A stretch of 64,000 nt of DNA from Ectobacillus funiculus (GTDB lineage Bacteria > Bacillota > Bacilli > Bacillales > Bacillaceae_G), in NCBI RefSeq assembly GCF_004138295.1, contig NZ_SCFM01000009.1, forward strand, positions 62,001-126,000, in the 5' to 3' direction. Shown piece by piece: positions 56,379 to 64,000 of this stretch. Under the pieces are notes generated by a model. It was not told the origin of the DNA, did no database searches, and worked only from the letters and a program-made list of their open reading frames with translations. The translations under genes were made by a program, and so were the position numbers. Position 1 is the first letter of the stretch; the number at the start of each line of letters is the position of its first letter.

Positions 56379-58553
56379 ATGAAAAAGATTACTAGTATCG
56401 TTTTAAGTGCGAGTTTGGCATTTGGGGCTATCCCTGCTCTTGCAGAAGCTTCTCAATCCGCAGATCAGCCAACTGGAAATCTGAAAAAAGGATCTCAAAA
56501 GGTAACGCCAATTGTTCAGGTTCCAGCTAAAAGCGCCAAAAAGGCCAGGAATGTACAAAGTTTTGCAGTCAAAAAAGGTAAAAAGTTTAAAGAAAATGAG
56601 CTCATCGTAAAATTCAAGAATACCTATGATGTGCAAAGCTTAGGGGAAGTTCAGGGTGCACTAGGTTTAAAGAAGAAGAAGGATTTGGGGGATAAGGGAA
56701 CTAAGCTTGTGGAGTTTAAATCCGGGGTTAAAATTGAGGATGCAATTAATGCCTTAAAGGCTTCACCTCTAGTAGAATATGCAGAACCCAATTATATTCT
56801 ATATCCTTCAGATGTAGAAGCGGAAGCAACACCAAAGGATGTTACAGATCCTTTATACGGAGAGCTGTGGGGATTGAGAAATACCGGACAAAGTATTGAA
56901 TGGGTTACGGGAACACCAGGAATTGATATTAAAGCAGAGGGAGCATGGCTAAGAACACAAGGAAATCCAAATGTTGTGGTAGCTGTTATTGATACAGGAA
57001 CAGATATTAATCATCCAGATATAAAGAATCAAATCTGGAAAAACCCAGGGGAAATTGCGGGTGACGGCATTGATAATGATAACAATGGCTATATCGATGA
57101 CGTAAACGGTTGGGATTTCTTTCATAACGATAATACAGTTTTTGATGCTGATGATGGGGATGAGCATGGGACGCACGTATCAGGTACAATTGCAGGCTCT
57201 GCTAATGGCATAGGGGTAATTGGTGTTGCTCCAAACGTAAAGATTATGCCGCTTAAGTTCCTTGGACCGGATGGCGGGGATAGTGCCGACGCTATTCAGG
57301 CAATTAATTACGCCAAGGCTAAAGGTGTAAAGATTACTAACAACTCATGGGGGGGCGGAGACTTTAGCCAAGCCTTATATGATGCGATTAAGGGCTCAAA
57401 TTCTCTATTTGTAGCGGCAGCCGGAAATGACGGGATCAATATAGATACTCAGGTGAGCTATCCTGCAGGTTTTGACTTACCTAATATTCTGTCAGTAGCT
57501 GCGATTGATAATACAGGAAATGTAGCTGATTTCTCTAACTACGGTACGAAAAACGTAGATATTGCAGCTCCTGGAGTAAGCATAAAGAGCTCTGTTCCAA
57601 AAGGATGGTCCTCGGATTATTCTTATGCCTATGAGTACTTGAATGGAACATCGATGGCCACTCCTCATGCGACGGGGGTTGCGGCATTGCTGCAGAGTAC
57701 AAATAGCACTATCAGCCCAGCGGATCTGAAAAGCTCTATTATGAATACGGTTACAAAACTTTCCTCTTTAACGGGAATAGTTGGAACAGGGGGGCTGTTG
57801 AATGCGCAGGCTGCTGTTAACACACAGGCAGATAATGATATTCCAGGTAAACCATTCCCTGGTACAACAGTGAGCAATACTGTAAGTGCTACAACGGATT
57901 TGGATGATGTCTATTCCTTGGATCTGAAAAAGGGTGAAAAGGTAACAGTAACATTAACAGGTGCTGCTGGAACAGATTTTGATCTCTACCTTTATAAGCC
58001 TAGCGCGACAACAGTAAAAAGCAGTGATGGAATTGCAATTTACTCCGAAAAGGCTGGGACTTCCAGTGAAACCTTCACGTATATTGCACCTGAGGCAGGA
58101 ACGTATTATGTTGATGTATATGCTTACAAAGGAGCAGGAAGTTACACGGCAACTGTGAAGCAAGGGGCAACAGCAGGAACATATGAAAACAATGCTAAGG
58201 AGATTGGATATATAGGATCATGGAGTACTCTCTCCGCTGCAGATGCATCAGGGGGATCTTTTGTAAGAACGAATGTAGGTGGATCTCAAGTACAATTCGT
58301 GTTTAATGGAACCGGTATATCGCTAAGGGGGGCTAAAAGTAGCACACAGGGAATTGCAAAGGTAACGATAGATGGTGTGAGTTCGGAAGTAAACTTATAT
58401 GCTCCATCTCTTGCGTATAAAATTGAATACTTTAAAAAGACGGGACTAGCAGCAGGAAGGCACGTCGTAACAATTGAGTGGACTGGAAAAGCTGCACCAG
58501 GTGCCCGTAAGAGCGCTACCTATATTAACTTGGATACGATTGTTGTAAATTAA
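56379..58553 (+). CDS. Secreted subtilisin-like serine protease with PPC and C-terminal beta domain
   Basis: 724 residues. Signal peptide 1-25 (cleavage near ALAEA), I9-type propeptide to about residue 145 (LIVKFKNTYD, PLVEYAEPNY), then the S8 catalytic domain with D205 (VIDTGTDINHPD), H266 (DEHGTHVSG), N322 (NNSWGG) and S425 (LNGTSMATPH). A calcium-type loop DNDNNGYIDD lies near 232-241. A pre-peptidase C-terminal domain (about 505-612) and a further ~110-residue beta domain at the end may bind cell wall or substrate. Start after GGGG. A single-gene unit. Confidence 0.94.
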   Translation: MKKITSIVLSASLAFGAIPALAEASQSADQPTGNLKKGSQKVTPIVQVPAKSAKKARNVQSFAVKKGKKFKENELIVKFKNTYDVQSLGEVQGALGLKKKKDLGDKGTKLVEFKSGVKIEDAINALKASPLVEYAEPNYILYPSDVEAEATPKDVTDPLYGELWGLRNTGQSIEWVTGTPGIDIKAEGAWLRTQGNPNVVVAVIDTGTDINHPDIKNQIWKNPGEIAGDGIDNDNNGYIDDVNGWDFFHNDNTVFDADDGDEHGTHVSGTIAGSANGIGVIGVAPNVKIMPLKFLGPDGGDSADAIQAINYAKAKGVKITNNSWGGGDFSQALYDAIKGSNSLFVAAAGNDGINIDTQVSYPAGFDLPNILSVAAIDNTGNVADFSNYGTKNVDIAAPGVSIKSSVPKGWSSDYSYAYEYLNGTSMATPHATGVAALLQSTNSTISPADLKSSIMNTVTKLSSLTGIVGTGGLLNAQAAVNTQADNDIPGKPFPGTTVSNTVSATTDLDDVYSLDLKKGEKVTVTLTGAAGTDFDLYLYKPSATTVKSSDGIAIYSEKAGTSSETFTYIAPEAGTYYVDVYAYKGAGSYTATVKQGATAGTYENNAKEIGYIGSWSTLSAADASGGSFVRTNVGGSQVQFVFNGTGISLRGAKSSTQGIAKVTIDGVSSEVNLYAPSLAYKIEYFKKTGLAAGRHVVTIEWTGKAAPGARKSATYINLDTIVVN

Positions 58554-58574
58554 TCATTTCGGATAATCTCATGA

Positions 58575-58604
58575 GGGACGAGCAAAATGCTCGTCCCTTT
58601 TACT
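58575..58604 (+). terminator. Terminator after the subtilase gene
   Basis: GGGACGAGCA / TGCTCGTCCC followed by TTTTACT. Confidence 0.88.
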
Positions 58605-58826
58605 GCAAAAGGAAAACCGCCGGCTATGAACTGCACCTTAATTTGAAACACTCCTAATTTTATACATAGTAGCTGTTTTCTAATTGGTAATTTTAAGTTA
58701 TGTCTAACTAAACTTCAAGTTAGGAATACATAGGGTCATGTTTGGGCAGATGAGCATTTCTAGCATTACTTTTATTGTAAAGGTACCGCGGAATAACAAG
58801 AAGGACGCGTCTTTTAGAAGGATGCT

Positions 58827-59321
58827 ATGATGAAGCCGTCTACATTTGAGGAAGCTGCCCAGTTATATGAACGAATGATTCGAAAACAATTAAAGAGACT
58901 ATGTATTTATCGGAATCATGATGAATTTTATCAGTGCGGTTTAATTGCACTTTGGAAGGCATATGAACAGTTTGATGAGCGAAAAGGGGCCTTTTCGACG
59001 TATGCGTTCTATACAGTGCGAGGTTATTTGCTTGGGAAGCTGAATGGGGAGCGAAAGATAGAAGAAAGGCAGGTTATGCTGGATCCAGAGCTTGCAGAAA
59101 CCATTGCAGCTGATGAACCGGCGAGTGATGCTGATTTTTTTCAGTATTTGGCACCGTTAAATGGGAGGCAGCGCTTAGTTATTGAGGAGCGGTTTTATCA
59201 TGGTAAGAAACTGACTGTGATTGCGCAGGAGCATGGGATGACATACGATCAAGTACGTTCATTTTACCGGAGGGCTATTCAGAAAATAAAAGAGTATACC
59301 GATGAGAAAAAACTAATGTGA
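58827..59321 (+). CDS. Small sigma-70 family RNA polymerase sigma factor
   Basis: 164 residues with region 2 (FYQCGLIALWKAYEQFDERK, GAFSTYAFYTVRGYLLGKL) and region 4 (LNGRQRLVIEERFYHGKKLT, then YDQVRSFYRRAIQKIKEY); regions 1 and 3 are lacking. It resembles short alternative sigma factors of the SigH/ComX or ECF-like kind. ATGATG at 58827 follows AGAAGGATGCT. It is convergent with comK, which suggests, without proving, a competence link. Confidence 0.85.
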   Translation: MMKPSTFEEAAQLYERMIRKQLKRLCIYRNHDEFYQCGLIALWKAYEQFDERKGAFSTYAFYTVRGYLLGKLNGERKIEERQVMLDPELAETIAADEPASDADFFQYLAPLNGRQRLVIEERFYHGKKLTVIAQEHGMTYDQVRSFYRRAIQKIKEYTDEKKLM

Positions 59322-59329
59322 GGGAGAGA

Positions 59330-59352
59330 AAGGCTGCCGTTTGGCAGCCTTC
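59330..59352. terminator. Bidirectional terminator between sigma gene and comK
   Basis: AAGGCTGCC / GGCAGCCTT with a 4-base loop; it overlaps no coding sequence. Confidence 0.75.
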
Positions 59353-59353
59353 A

Positions 59354-59809
59354 TTACGTAGAGCAAAGCTGGAAGTGCGTAAGAATGCGGGCGGCTCTTT
59401 GCAGCTGTTGCTTAGTATGGTATGTACTGCAGTCAAGCAGAAGCTCCTCGCCATTTGTAAATAGCAGCAAGGTTTTCTTTCCGTGCGCCTGGACCTCGCG
59501 TACATGGGCATAGCAGTACCAAATGCAATCCCATTTATTTGGTGATGTAGATGGAATAGGGCAAATATTTCGTTTCCAGCACAGCGGAATCGGCAGGTTT
59601 CTTTGGATATGGAGAAGACGCTTAATAGCTTCTCGTTTGCCTTGGTAGCTTGCGCCAGTACGTATACAAGCATCGTCGAGCAGCTGCTTACATGTTTTTT
59701 CGGAATAAAAGACACCTCTTGTATCAAGAATTTTCGTTTGATATAGCGGATGGGCATAGGGAAGAAATGCAATGGTGTGTTCACAAATCTGATAATCTGT
59801 TAGCTTCAT
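59354..59809 (-). CDS. comK: ComK-type competence transcription factor
   Basis: 151 residues, start at 59809 after AAGGAGGATATCCA. The ComK pattern is plain: EKTCKQLLDDACIRTGASYQ, GKREAIKRLLHIQRNLPIPL, then CPIPSTSPNKWDCIWYCYAHV, and the tail LLLDCSTYHTKQQLQRAARI. ComK activates late competence (DNA uptake) genes by binding AT-boxes. Shorter than B. subtilis ComK (192), as in several other Bacillales. Confidence 0.88.
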   Translation of the reverse strand: MKLTDYQICEHTIAFLPYAHPLYQTKILDTRGVFYSEKTCKQLLDDACIRTGASYQGKREAIKRLLHIQRNLPIPLCWKRNICPIPSTSPNKWDCIWYCYAHVREVQAHGKKTLLLFTNGEELLLDCSTYHTKQQLQRAARILTHFQLCST

Positions 59810-59981
59810 TGGATATCCTCCTTTTATTTTTGGAGTTTTATTTCACTTTTATATTATAACTGAAAATTAGTTCCTATGAGGTGCGAAATTTAAAATTTTA
59901 GGATAAAACTTGTAAAAAGATGTTTGAATGTAGCGTTTTCGGGTACGATAACCGTATCTTTACGGGAAAGAGAGAACGAGC

Positions 59982-60902
59982 ATGAAACGAAAACGAATTT
60001 TTATTTGGCTGGTCGTTTGTCTTGCGGTGCTTGTAGGGGGAGCTGGTGTTTATGCTTATCAAGTCTACTCCAATGTGAATCAAACACTTGAATCGGTGCA
60101 TCAGCCTGTGCGTAGAGAGGCGATTGAAGTAAGACCAGAGCCTCTTGAGTTAAAGCAGCTTGACCCTGTTTCGATAGTGCTGCTTGGTGTGGATGAACGG
60201 CAGGGAGACAGGGGACGTTCTGATTCTCTTATGCTTGTTACTGTTAATCCGAATGAGAACACAACAAAGCTTGTTAGCATTCCGCGCGATACATATGTCA
60301 CAATAGAAGGAAAGGGCAGGCAGGATAAGGTTAATCATGCATATGCCTTTGGCGGCGTTCCAATGACGCTGAATACGCTGGAGCGATTTCTTGGTATTCC
60401 AATTGACTATTATATTGAGGTGAATATGCAGGGCTTTCAGGAGATTGTTGATGCGGTCGGTGGTGTAACCGTTCATAATACATTTCCTTTTAGCTATGAG
60501 GGCCATTCATTTGCAGCAGGAAGCATTCCGCTTAATGGAGCGCAGGCACTTGCGTACGCACGCATGCGCAAGGATGATCCAAAGGGTGATTTTGGCAGGC
60601 AGGAGCGGCAGCGGCAGGTCATTGAGGCAGTGATGAAAAAGGGCGCTTCTTTTTCTTCCCTTACGCACTACGAGGATATCCTCCAAGTTATTCGGCAGCA
60701 TGTAAGGACGAATCTAACAGCTGCAGAAATCTATGAGATGCAGAAGGATTATCAGCAAGCTGCGCAAAGCGTAGAACAAATTGAAATTACTGGGGAAGGA
60801 AAGCGAATAGGGGGCATTTGGTATTACGTTGTACCAGAGGCAGTGCGGCAGCAGTTATCAAATCAGCTGCGCAAACATTTGGGACTAGCTACAGAATCTT
60901 AA
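59982..60902 (+). CDS. LCP family protein 4
   Basis: 306 residues. Membrane segment near 6-26 (IFIWLVVCLAVLVGGAGVYAY); LCP motifs LLGVDERQGDRGRSDSLML, SIPRDTYVTIEGKGRQDKVN, HAYAFGG and ALAYARMRKDDPKGDFGRQ. Start after AAGAGAGAACGAGC. More GC-rich than LCP 2 and 3 but of the same subtype; fourth LCP protein in the window. The next gene follows 73 bases later and may be co-transcribed. Confidence 0.94.
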   Translation: MKRKRIFIWLVVCLAVLVGGAGVYAYQVYSNVNQTLESVHQPVRREAIEVRPEPLELKQLDPVSIVLLGVDERQGDRGRSDSLMLVTVNPNENTTKLVSIPRDTYVTIEGKGRQDKVNHAYAFGGVPMTLNTLERFLGIPIDYYIEVNMQGFQEIVDAVGGVTVHNTFPFSYEGHSFAAGSIPLNGAQALAYARMRKDDPKGDFGRQERQRQVIEAVMKKGASFSSLTHYEDILQVIRQHVRTNLTAAEIYEMQKDYQQAAQSVEQIEITGEGKRIGGIWYYVVPEAVRQQLSNQLRKHLGLATES

Positions 60903-60975
60903 AGCAGATTGGAGAATTCCAGTCTGTTTTTGTTTGCTCTGATTTGGTAACATAGAAACGAAGGGAGTTGGTACG

Positions 60976-61755
60976 ATGTGGAAAAGAGTTGGCGCAGCTG
61001 GTATTGTAGCCGTAACGTTAGGGGTAACAGTAGCCGGCAATCTGCATTTTAAGGACAAAATTCAAGCTGCAACAATTAATATGAAAACGGTGCTTCAAGA
61101 TGCTGTACCTGGAGGACAACAGCAGGACTCTTCTTATACCGAGCACATGAAGAACCTGCCAGAGGCAGTACAAACGAAAATCAAACAGGCCATAGAGACG
61201 AAAAAGCCACTTCAGCTTGTGATTGCTGGGGATGAAGCTGTAACAGGCTGGCCTGATATACTAACAAAGAATCTACAGGATACATATGGGCCTGGTGTTT
61301 TTCAGGTTACTGTGAAATCGTACCCACAAAAAACAACGCAGCAATGGGTAGATGAGCAGATTTTTGAGGATATAGCCCACTCGAAGCCTGATATTGTATT
61401 GTACGAGCCTTCTTTGCTTGTTGATGCCGGCGTGATTGGAAAGCAGAAGTCGATGAGTAATATTTCTGTCATTTTGGATGAGATTACAAAGAGCGTCCCA
61501 GGTGTTGCTATATTTGTACAGCCGCCGAATCCGCTGCACCAGGCAAAGAATTATCCGATTACTATACAATTATTAAAAGACAGCATGGAAAGCAAGGGGA
61601 TTACATATCTAGATCATTGGCAAAACTGGCCTGATCCAAATGGAGATGATATTGTAAATTATCTTGAAAAATCGGATGGCTGGGCAAATTCACAGGGACA
61701 GCAGGTTTGGGCACAATATTTAACAAACTATTTTACAGGGGACCAAAAGGAATAG
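60976..61755 (+). CDS. Secreted SGNH-like protein, nucleophile position not conserved
   Basis: 259 residues with a signal peptide (about 1-35). The fold resembles SGNH/GDSL hydrolases: LQLVIAGDEAVTGWPDIL at the first block, KPDIVLYEPSLLVDAG at the third and YLDHWQNWPD-x-x-GD near the end. Where GDSL enzymes have the Ser nucleophile after Gly-Asp, this one has Glu (AGDEA), so it may be a non-catalytic member. An acetyl-esterase-like or glycan-binding role near LCP 4 is possible but unproven. Start after AAGGGAGTTGGTACG. Confidence 0.65.
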   Translation: MWKRVGAAGIVAVTLGVTVAGNLHFKDKIQAATINMKTVLQDAVPGGQQQDSSYTEHMKNLPEAVQTKIKQAIETKKPLQLVIAGDEAVTGWPDILTKNLQDTYGPGVFQVTVKSYPQKTTQQWVDEQIFEDIAHSKPDIVLYEPSLLVDAGVIGKQKSMSNISVILDEITKSVPGVAIFVQPPNPLHQAKNYPITIQLLKDSMESKGITYLDHWQNWPDPNGDDIVNYLEKSDGWANSQGQQVWAQYLTNYFTGDQKE

Positions 61756-61842
61756 AATAGGAATCTACCTGAATATGTTGACTTCATTTCTGTTTACTCC
61801 TACGATTAGAGAGAGTACATACAGCAGTGAGGGGGAGCGGGA

Positions 61843-62355
61843 GTGTTTTCGGATTTTTTAAAGAAAAATAAGAAGATGGCATGGTTTCTAGCGATTGTGC
61901 GGTTTTTCTTAGGAATTGTATGGTTTAGGCATGGGTTTGAAAAAATTTCAAACAAAAGCTTTGATGCTTCCGTCTTTCTGAAAGATGCAATCGCTAAAAC
62001 ATCAGGGACTGATCCAGTTGTGCAGGATTGGTGGGCATTTATCGCAAAGTACTTTTTCCTGCCGAATGTTGATATTTTGAATTATCTCGTGCCAATTGGG
62101 GAGTTCTTCGTCGGTCTTGGTCTCATGACCGGTGCATTTACAAGACCGGCTCTCTGTTTTGCTCTTATTATGAATTTCTCCTATTTACTAAGCGGCTCCA
62201 TGAATATTAATCCACAAATGATTCTTTGGTCATGGCTGCTTCTATCGGCACGTGATAATGCTGGACGAGTTGGGGCGGATGGTTGGATTTTTTCTTCTAT
62301 CAAGAAGAGAATGGCCCCGGCGCCAGCCAAGCCACCGGCCAAACCACCAGCGTAA
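61843..62355 (+). CDS. DoxX family membrane protein
   Basis: 170 residues from a GTG with GAGGGGGAGCGG before it. Four membrane segments and the DoxX-type features WFRHGFEKI near the start and YLVPIGEFFVGLGLMTGAF in the middle. The end is a Pro/Ala/Lys tail (PAPAKPPAKPPA). Substrate or redox role unknown; DoxX proteins are often tied to thiol or quinol chemistry. Confidence 0.85.
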   Translation: MFSDFLKKNKKMAWFLAIVRFFLGIVWFRHGFEKISNKSFDASVFLKDAIAKTSGTDPVVQDWWAFIAKYFFLPNVDILNYLVPIGEFFVGLGLMTGAFTRPALCFALIMNFSYLLSGSMNINPQMILWSWLLLSARDNAGRVGADGWIFSSIKKRMAPAPAKPPAKPPA

Positions 62356-62390
62356 AGCAGCTTATCTAAGCTTAAGCTGGTTCACGTTGG

Positions 62391-62420
62391 AAAATCCCAA
62401 AGTTTTGGGATTTTTTTTAT
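62391..62420 (+). terminator. Terminator after the DoxX gene
   Basis: AAAATCCCAA / TTGGGATTTT followed by T run. Confidence 0.85.
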
Positions 62421-62446
62421 GGACTACTTCGTTTTTCAACACCGTG

Positions 62447-62486
62447 AGTGCACCAGATGCCAAAGGCATCAGGTGCACTTTTTTTA
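62447..62486 (+). terminator. Second strong hairpin terminator
   Basis: AGTGCACCAGATGCC pairs with GGCATCAGGTGCACT, followed by seven T. It lies directly before the coding remnant at 62582. Confidence 0.88.
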
Positions 62487-62581
62487 TTGTTCTCACAATA
62501 ATTCTCTGTGTATTATCCAAGTGTGGAAGCGAAGGGAAATATGGAAGTAGTTTACTTGCTCAGTTTCTTCTTTTCCCTTAT

Positions 62582-62884
62582 ATGATCATTACACCATTAT
62601 TTCTTCTTGCTCTATTCGGTTTTCTTGTAGAGCAAACAAGTCTGGGTGATTACTTTATTGAGGAAACTAGTAAATCACATCCCCTACCTAGTTACTTATT
62701 CTTTGGTCTGGCTCCTTTGTTTGTAGTTGGAATCACCGGGGGACTTCTAAGTTTTTTTGTAGCTTGGTCAGGTGGTTCAGGGAACAAGAAAGAACAACAA
62801 AGAGTACAAGAAATGAAATTGATAGAAGAAGTAAGGGAAAGACGGTTAATAATGTTGGCACGGGCAGGGGTGGTTTACTTATGA
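62582..62884 (+). CDS. Small membrane protein, probably 5'-truncated
   Basis: A 100-residue frame from the first in-frame ATG after the upstream terminators; no ribosome site precedes it. The frame is open and hydrophobic further upstream (FFIVLTIILCVLS from about 62480), so the true N terminus is probably lost. Two membrane segments near 1-15 and 40-62 and a charged tail (KKEQQRVQEMKLIEEVRERR). It may be a partner of the XhlA-like protein that follows. No family recognised. Confidence 0.45.
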   Translation: MIITPLFLLALFGFLVEQTSLGDYFIEETSKSHPLPSYLFFGLAPLFVVGITGGLLSFFVAWSGGSGNKKEQQRVQEMKLIEEVRERRLIMLARAGVVYL

Positions 62885-62995
62885 AGGGGGACGTACAAAA
62901 GTATTGGAAATATTATGAAATCCCTTCAACACCAGTAAGGTTTTCCTAACATATAATAATAGGACAAGTTGATAATATTGAGAGGAGAGTGATAT

Positions 62996-63229
62996 ATGGA
63001 AGGAAACGAATGTCGAAAGGAAGAGATAAAACAATTTAATGAAGAACAAAAGAGCCTATACCGAGATGTCCGTTCCTTAGAAACAAAGGTACTTCTTAAT
63101 GAAAGAGATATCAATGAAATCAAAGGAGAGATTCAAGGAATCAAAAGTAATACCACCTGGATTTTACGTGTTATCATAGGTGCCGTTATTACGTATATCT
63201 TATCAGTTTTATTTCGAGGTGGGCTGTAA
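62996..63229 (+). CDS. XhlA-like protein (holin-associated)
   Basis: 77 residues, start after AGAGGAGAGTGATAT. A coiled-coil half (DVRSLETKVLLNERDINEIK) is followed by one C-terminal membrane segment (WILRVIIGAVITYILSVLF), the layout of XhlA proteins that act with phage or PBSX holins. No holin, endolysin or phage structural gene is near, so it is an orphan or a domesticated copy. Confidence 0.7.
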   Translation: MEGNECRKEEIKQFNEEQKSLYRDVRSLETKVLLNERDINEIKGEIQGIKSNTTWILRVIIGAVITYILSVLFRGGL

Positions 63230-63316
63230 GATTACTCCGGATAAATAGGTGGGACTATACGGTCTATTGATTCATGTTTGCAATAGGAGATAGTAAGATA
63301 AATAAGGAGATTTACT

Positions 63317-63403
63317 ATGGAACTCACAAAAGAGGATATTTTTAAGGGGCGGTGCAACTGGAAAACCATAGTTGTGCTTTCCTCGCACTGTAGGAGAGTA
63401 TAA
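63317..63403 (+). pseudogene. 28-codon gene start cut by repeat R7
   Basis: ATG at 63317 with AAGGAGATTTACT before it begins MELTKEDIFKGRCNWKTIVV and runs into repeat R7, where it stops at 63401. A good ribosome site on such a short frame suggests the front of a gene truncated by the repeat. An open frame after R7 (to 63644, ending ELYNVVDKFVF) might be its lost end, but this is unproven. Confidence 0.35.
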
Positions 63404-63515
63404 ACTTCCAGCGAGAAATGAATTCGACATATCGGAAAGTTTCGGGAATACAGTATAAATGCGACCACGCCCCTGTCTCCGCCCAAGAACAGGGCTCGCT
63501 AATCGGCAAGTTTTT
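63386..63515 (+). repeat. Dispersed structured repeat, copy R7 (full length)
   Basis: CACTGTAGGAGAGTATAAAC, then AATGAATTCGACATATC, GGAAAGTTTCGGGAATACAG, stem CCCTGT/ACAGGG, and the hairpin CTCGCTAATCGGCAAG with TTTTTTTA. Left stem AAACTTCC/GGAAAGTTT also pairs. Confidence 0.72.
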
Positions 63516-63650
63516 TTATTGGCCGGCTTAATTGCAACTCATTATAATCTTTTGCATTGGAAAATCGGGCTAGACCTTTGGAAAGAATTCAAGGACAATC
63601 CGCATTTTGAGTTATACAATGTAGTAGACAAGTTTGTTTTTTAACAGTCA

Positions 63651-63682
63651 GAAGCAGTTTATCTAAGCTGCTTGTTTTATTT
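63651..63682 (+). terminator. Hairpin after repeat R7
   Basis: AAGCAG / CTGCTT followed by GTTTTATTT. Confidence 0.5.
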
Positions 63683-63756
63683 CTTGAACTTGTTTCATAA
63701 TCTATATTAAAGAAAAGCATTCGGTAGATAACATCTGAAGAAACGGGGGTGAAGAA

Positions 63757-64000
63757 ATGAAATGGCGTTATATTTTGCTGCTTGCACTGATGGGCGGTCT
63801 CCTCTATTTAGCGAATACGAATCCGGAAAAGGAAGAATACACAAAGTGGGCTTCTGAGCAGCTGATTCAAGGAAGTGATCTTCATAAGGCGTTATCAAAA
63901 ACCGAGCAGGAGGATGCAGGCAGTCTTTTTGGAGAGCTGGCGTCTCTTGGTAAGCGGCTGACAGAGAAATACGTACAGCCACAGGTTGGTTTGTTAATTG
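63757..64000 (+). CDS. DUF4359-like protein, 3' partial
   Basis: ATG at 63757 after GGGGGTGAAGAA; 81 codons before the window ends. N-terminal membrane segment or signal (YILLLALMGGLLYLA) and then NPEKEEYTKWASEQL, the typical opening of DUF4359 proteins. Function unknown. Confidence 0.65.
   Translation, partial: MKWRYILLLALMGGLLYLANTNPEKEEYTKWASEQLIQGSDLHKALSKTEQEDAGSLFGELASLGKRLTEKYVQPQVGLLI

Noticed and set aside
59275-59784. 169-codon frame on the minus strand over comK
   Set aside because: Shifted-frame shadow of comK; it overlaps the sigma gene and has no family likeness.
62252-62581. Frame overlapping the end of the DoxX gene and two terminators
   Set aside because: It overlaps a well-supported gene and strong hairpins, so only the part after 62582 was kept as a possible protein.
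62881-62949. 22-codon frame overlapping the stop of the membrane remnant
   Set aside because: Too short and no likeness to a known peptide, although ATGA coupling was noticed.

Overview
The window looks like a chromosomal cell-surface polysaccharide island of a low-GC, Gram-positive, Bacillus-like bacterium (order Bacillales). Evidence is the poly(glycerol phosphate) wall teichoic acid gene set (tagA, tagB/F types, tagD, tagG, tagH, mnaA), a split Wzz/tyrosine-kinase/PHP-phosphatase module of the YwqC-YwqD-YwqE type, a ComK-type competence regulator, four LytR-CpsA-Psr (LCP) ligases, yknWXYZ-like genes and strong GGAGG-type ribosome binding sites. The species cannot be named from this sequence alone. 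No tRNA, rRNA or CRISPR array was seen.

Region by region. 1-12.9 kb: wall teichoic acid block. It holds a partial CDP-glycerol glycerophosphotransferase, a beta-helix protein, tagD, TagB-like and TagF-like transferases, the TagG/TagH exporter, tagA, mnaA and a first galU. Two paralogous 97-aa proteins of unknown function sit on either side of tagD-tagH. 13-15 kb: fabZ, a decayed duplicate of its 3' end, and an IS relic. 15-17.3 kb: chain-length modulator, BY-kinase and PHP phosphatase. 17.7-29.8 kb: an AT-rich Wzx/Wzy-type exopolysaccharide operon with ugd, a second galU, an initiating sugar transferase, three glycosyltransferases, a flippase and rmlACDB (dTDP-rhamnose). 29.8-38.5 kb: an intact-looking IS630-family element, a secreted GH-like protein, a degraded IS21-family element, the O-antigen-polymerase-like gene and a hexapeptide acyltransferase separated by debris. 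38.5-46.7 kb: phosphoglucomutase, three LCP genes, two decayed 3' copies of LCP genes and other gene debris.

47-50.7 kb: a recognisable cyclic-di-GMP-I (GEMM-I) riboswitch aptamer precedes a 1118-residue protein that joins a GH18-type domain, a NodB polysaccharide deacetylase and a processive GT2 synthase in one chain. It looks like a one-polypeptide exopolysaccharide machine under c-di-GMP control. 51.9-55.8 kb: a MacAB/YknXYZ-type ABC system with a Yip1-domain membrane protein. 56.4-64 kb: secreted subtilase, small sigma factor convergent with comK, a fourth LCP gene, SGNH-like and DoxX proteins, an orphan XhlA-like protein and a DUF4359-like gene running off the end.

The most original signal is a family of seven ~60-130 bp dispersed repeats (1034, 8811, 11718, 12869, 50984, 51571, 63386). 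They lie mostly at gene 3' ends, the best copies end in an intrinsic-terminator hairpin (CTCGCC/GGCGAG plus T run), and an internal stem is kept by compensatory changes between copies. This suggests a mobile structured RNA or terminator element. Together the genes make, export, regulate the length of and attach teichoic acid, a rhamnose-containing polymer and probably a deacetylated poly-hexosamine.
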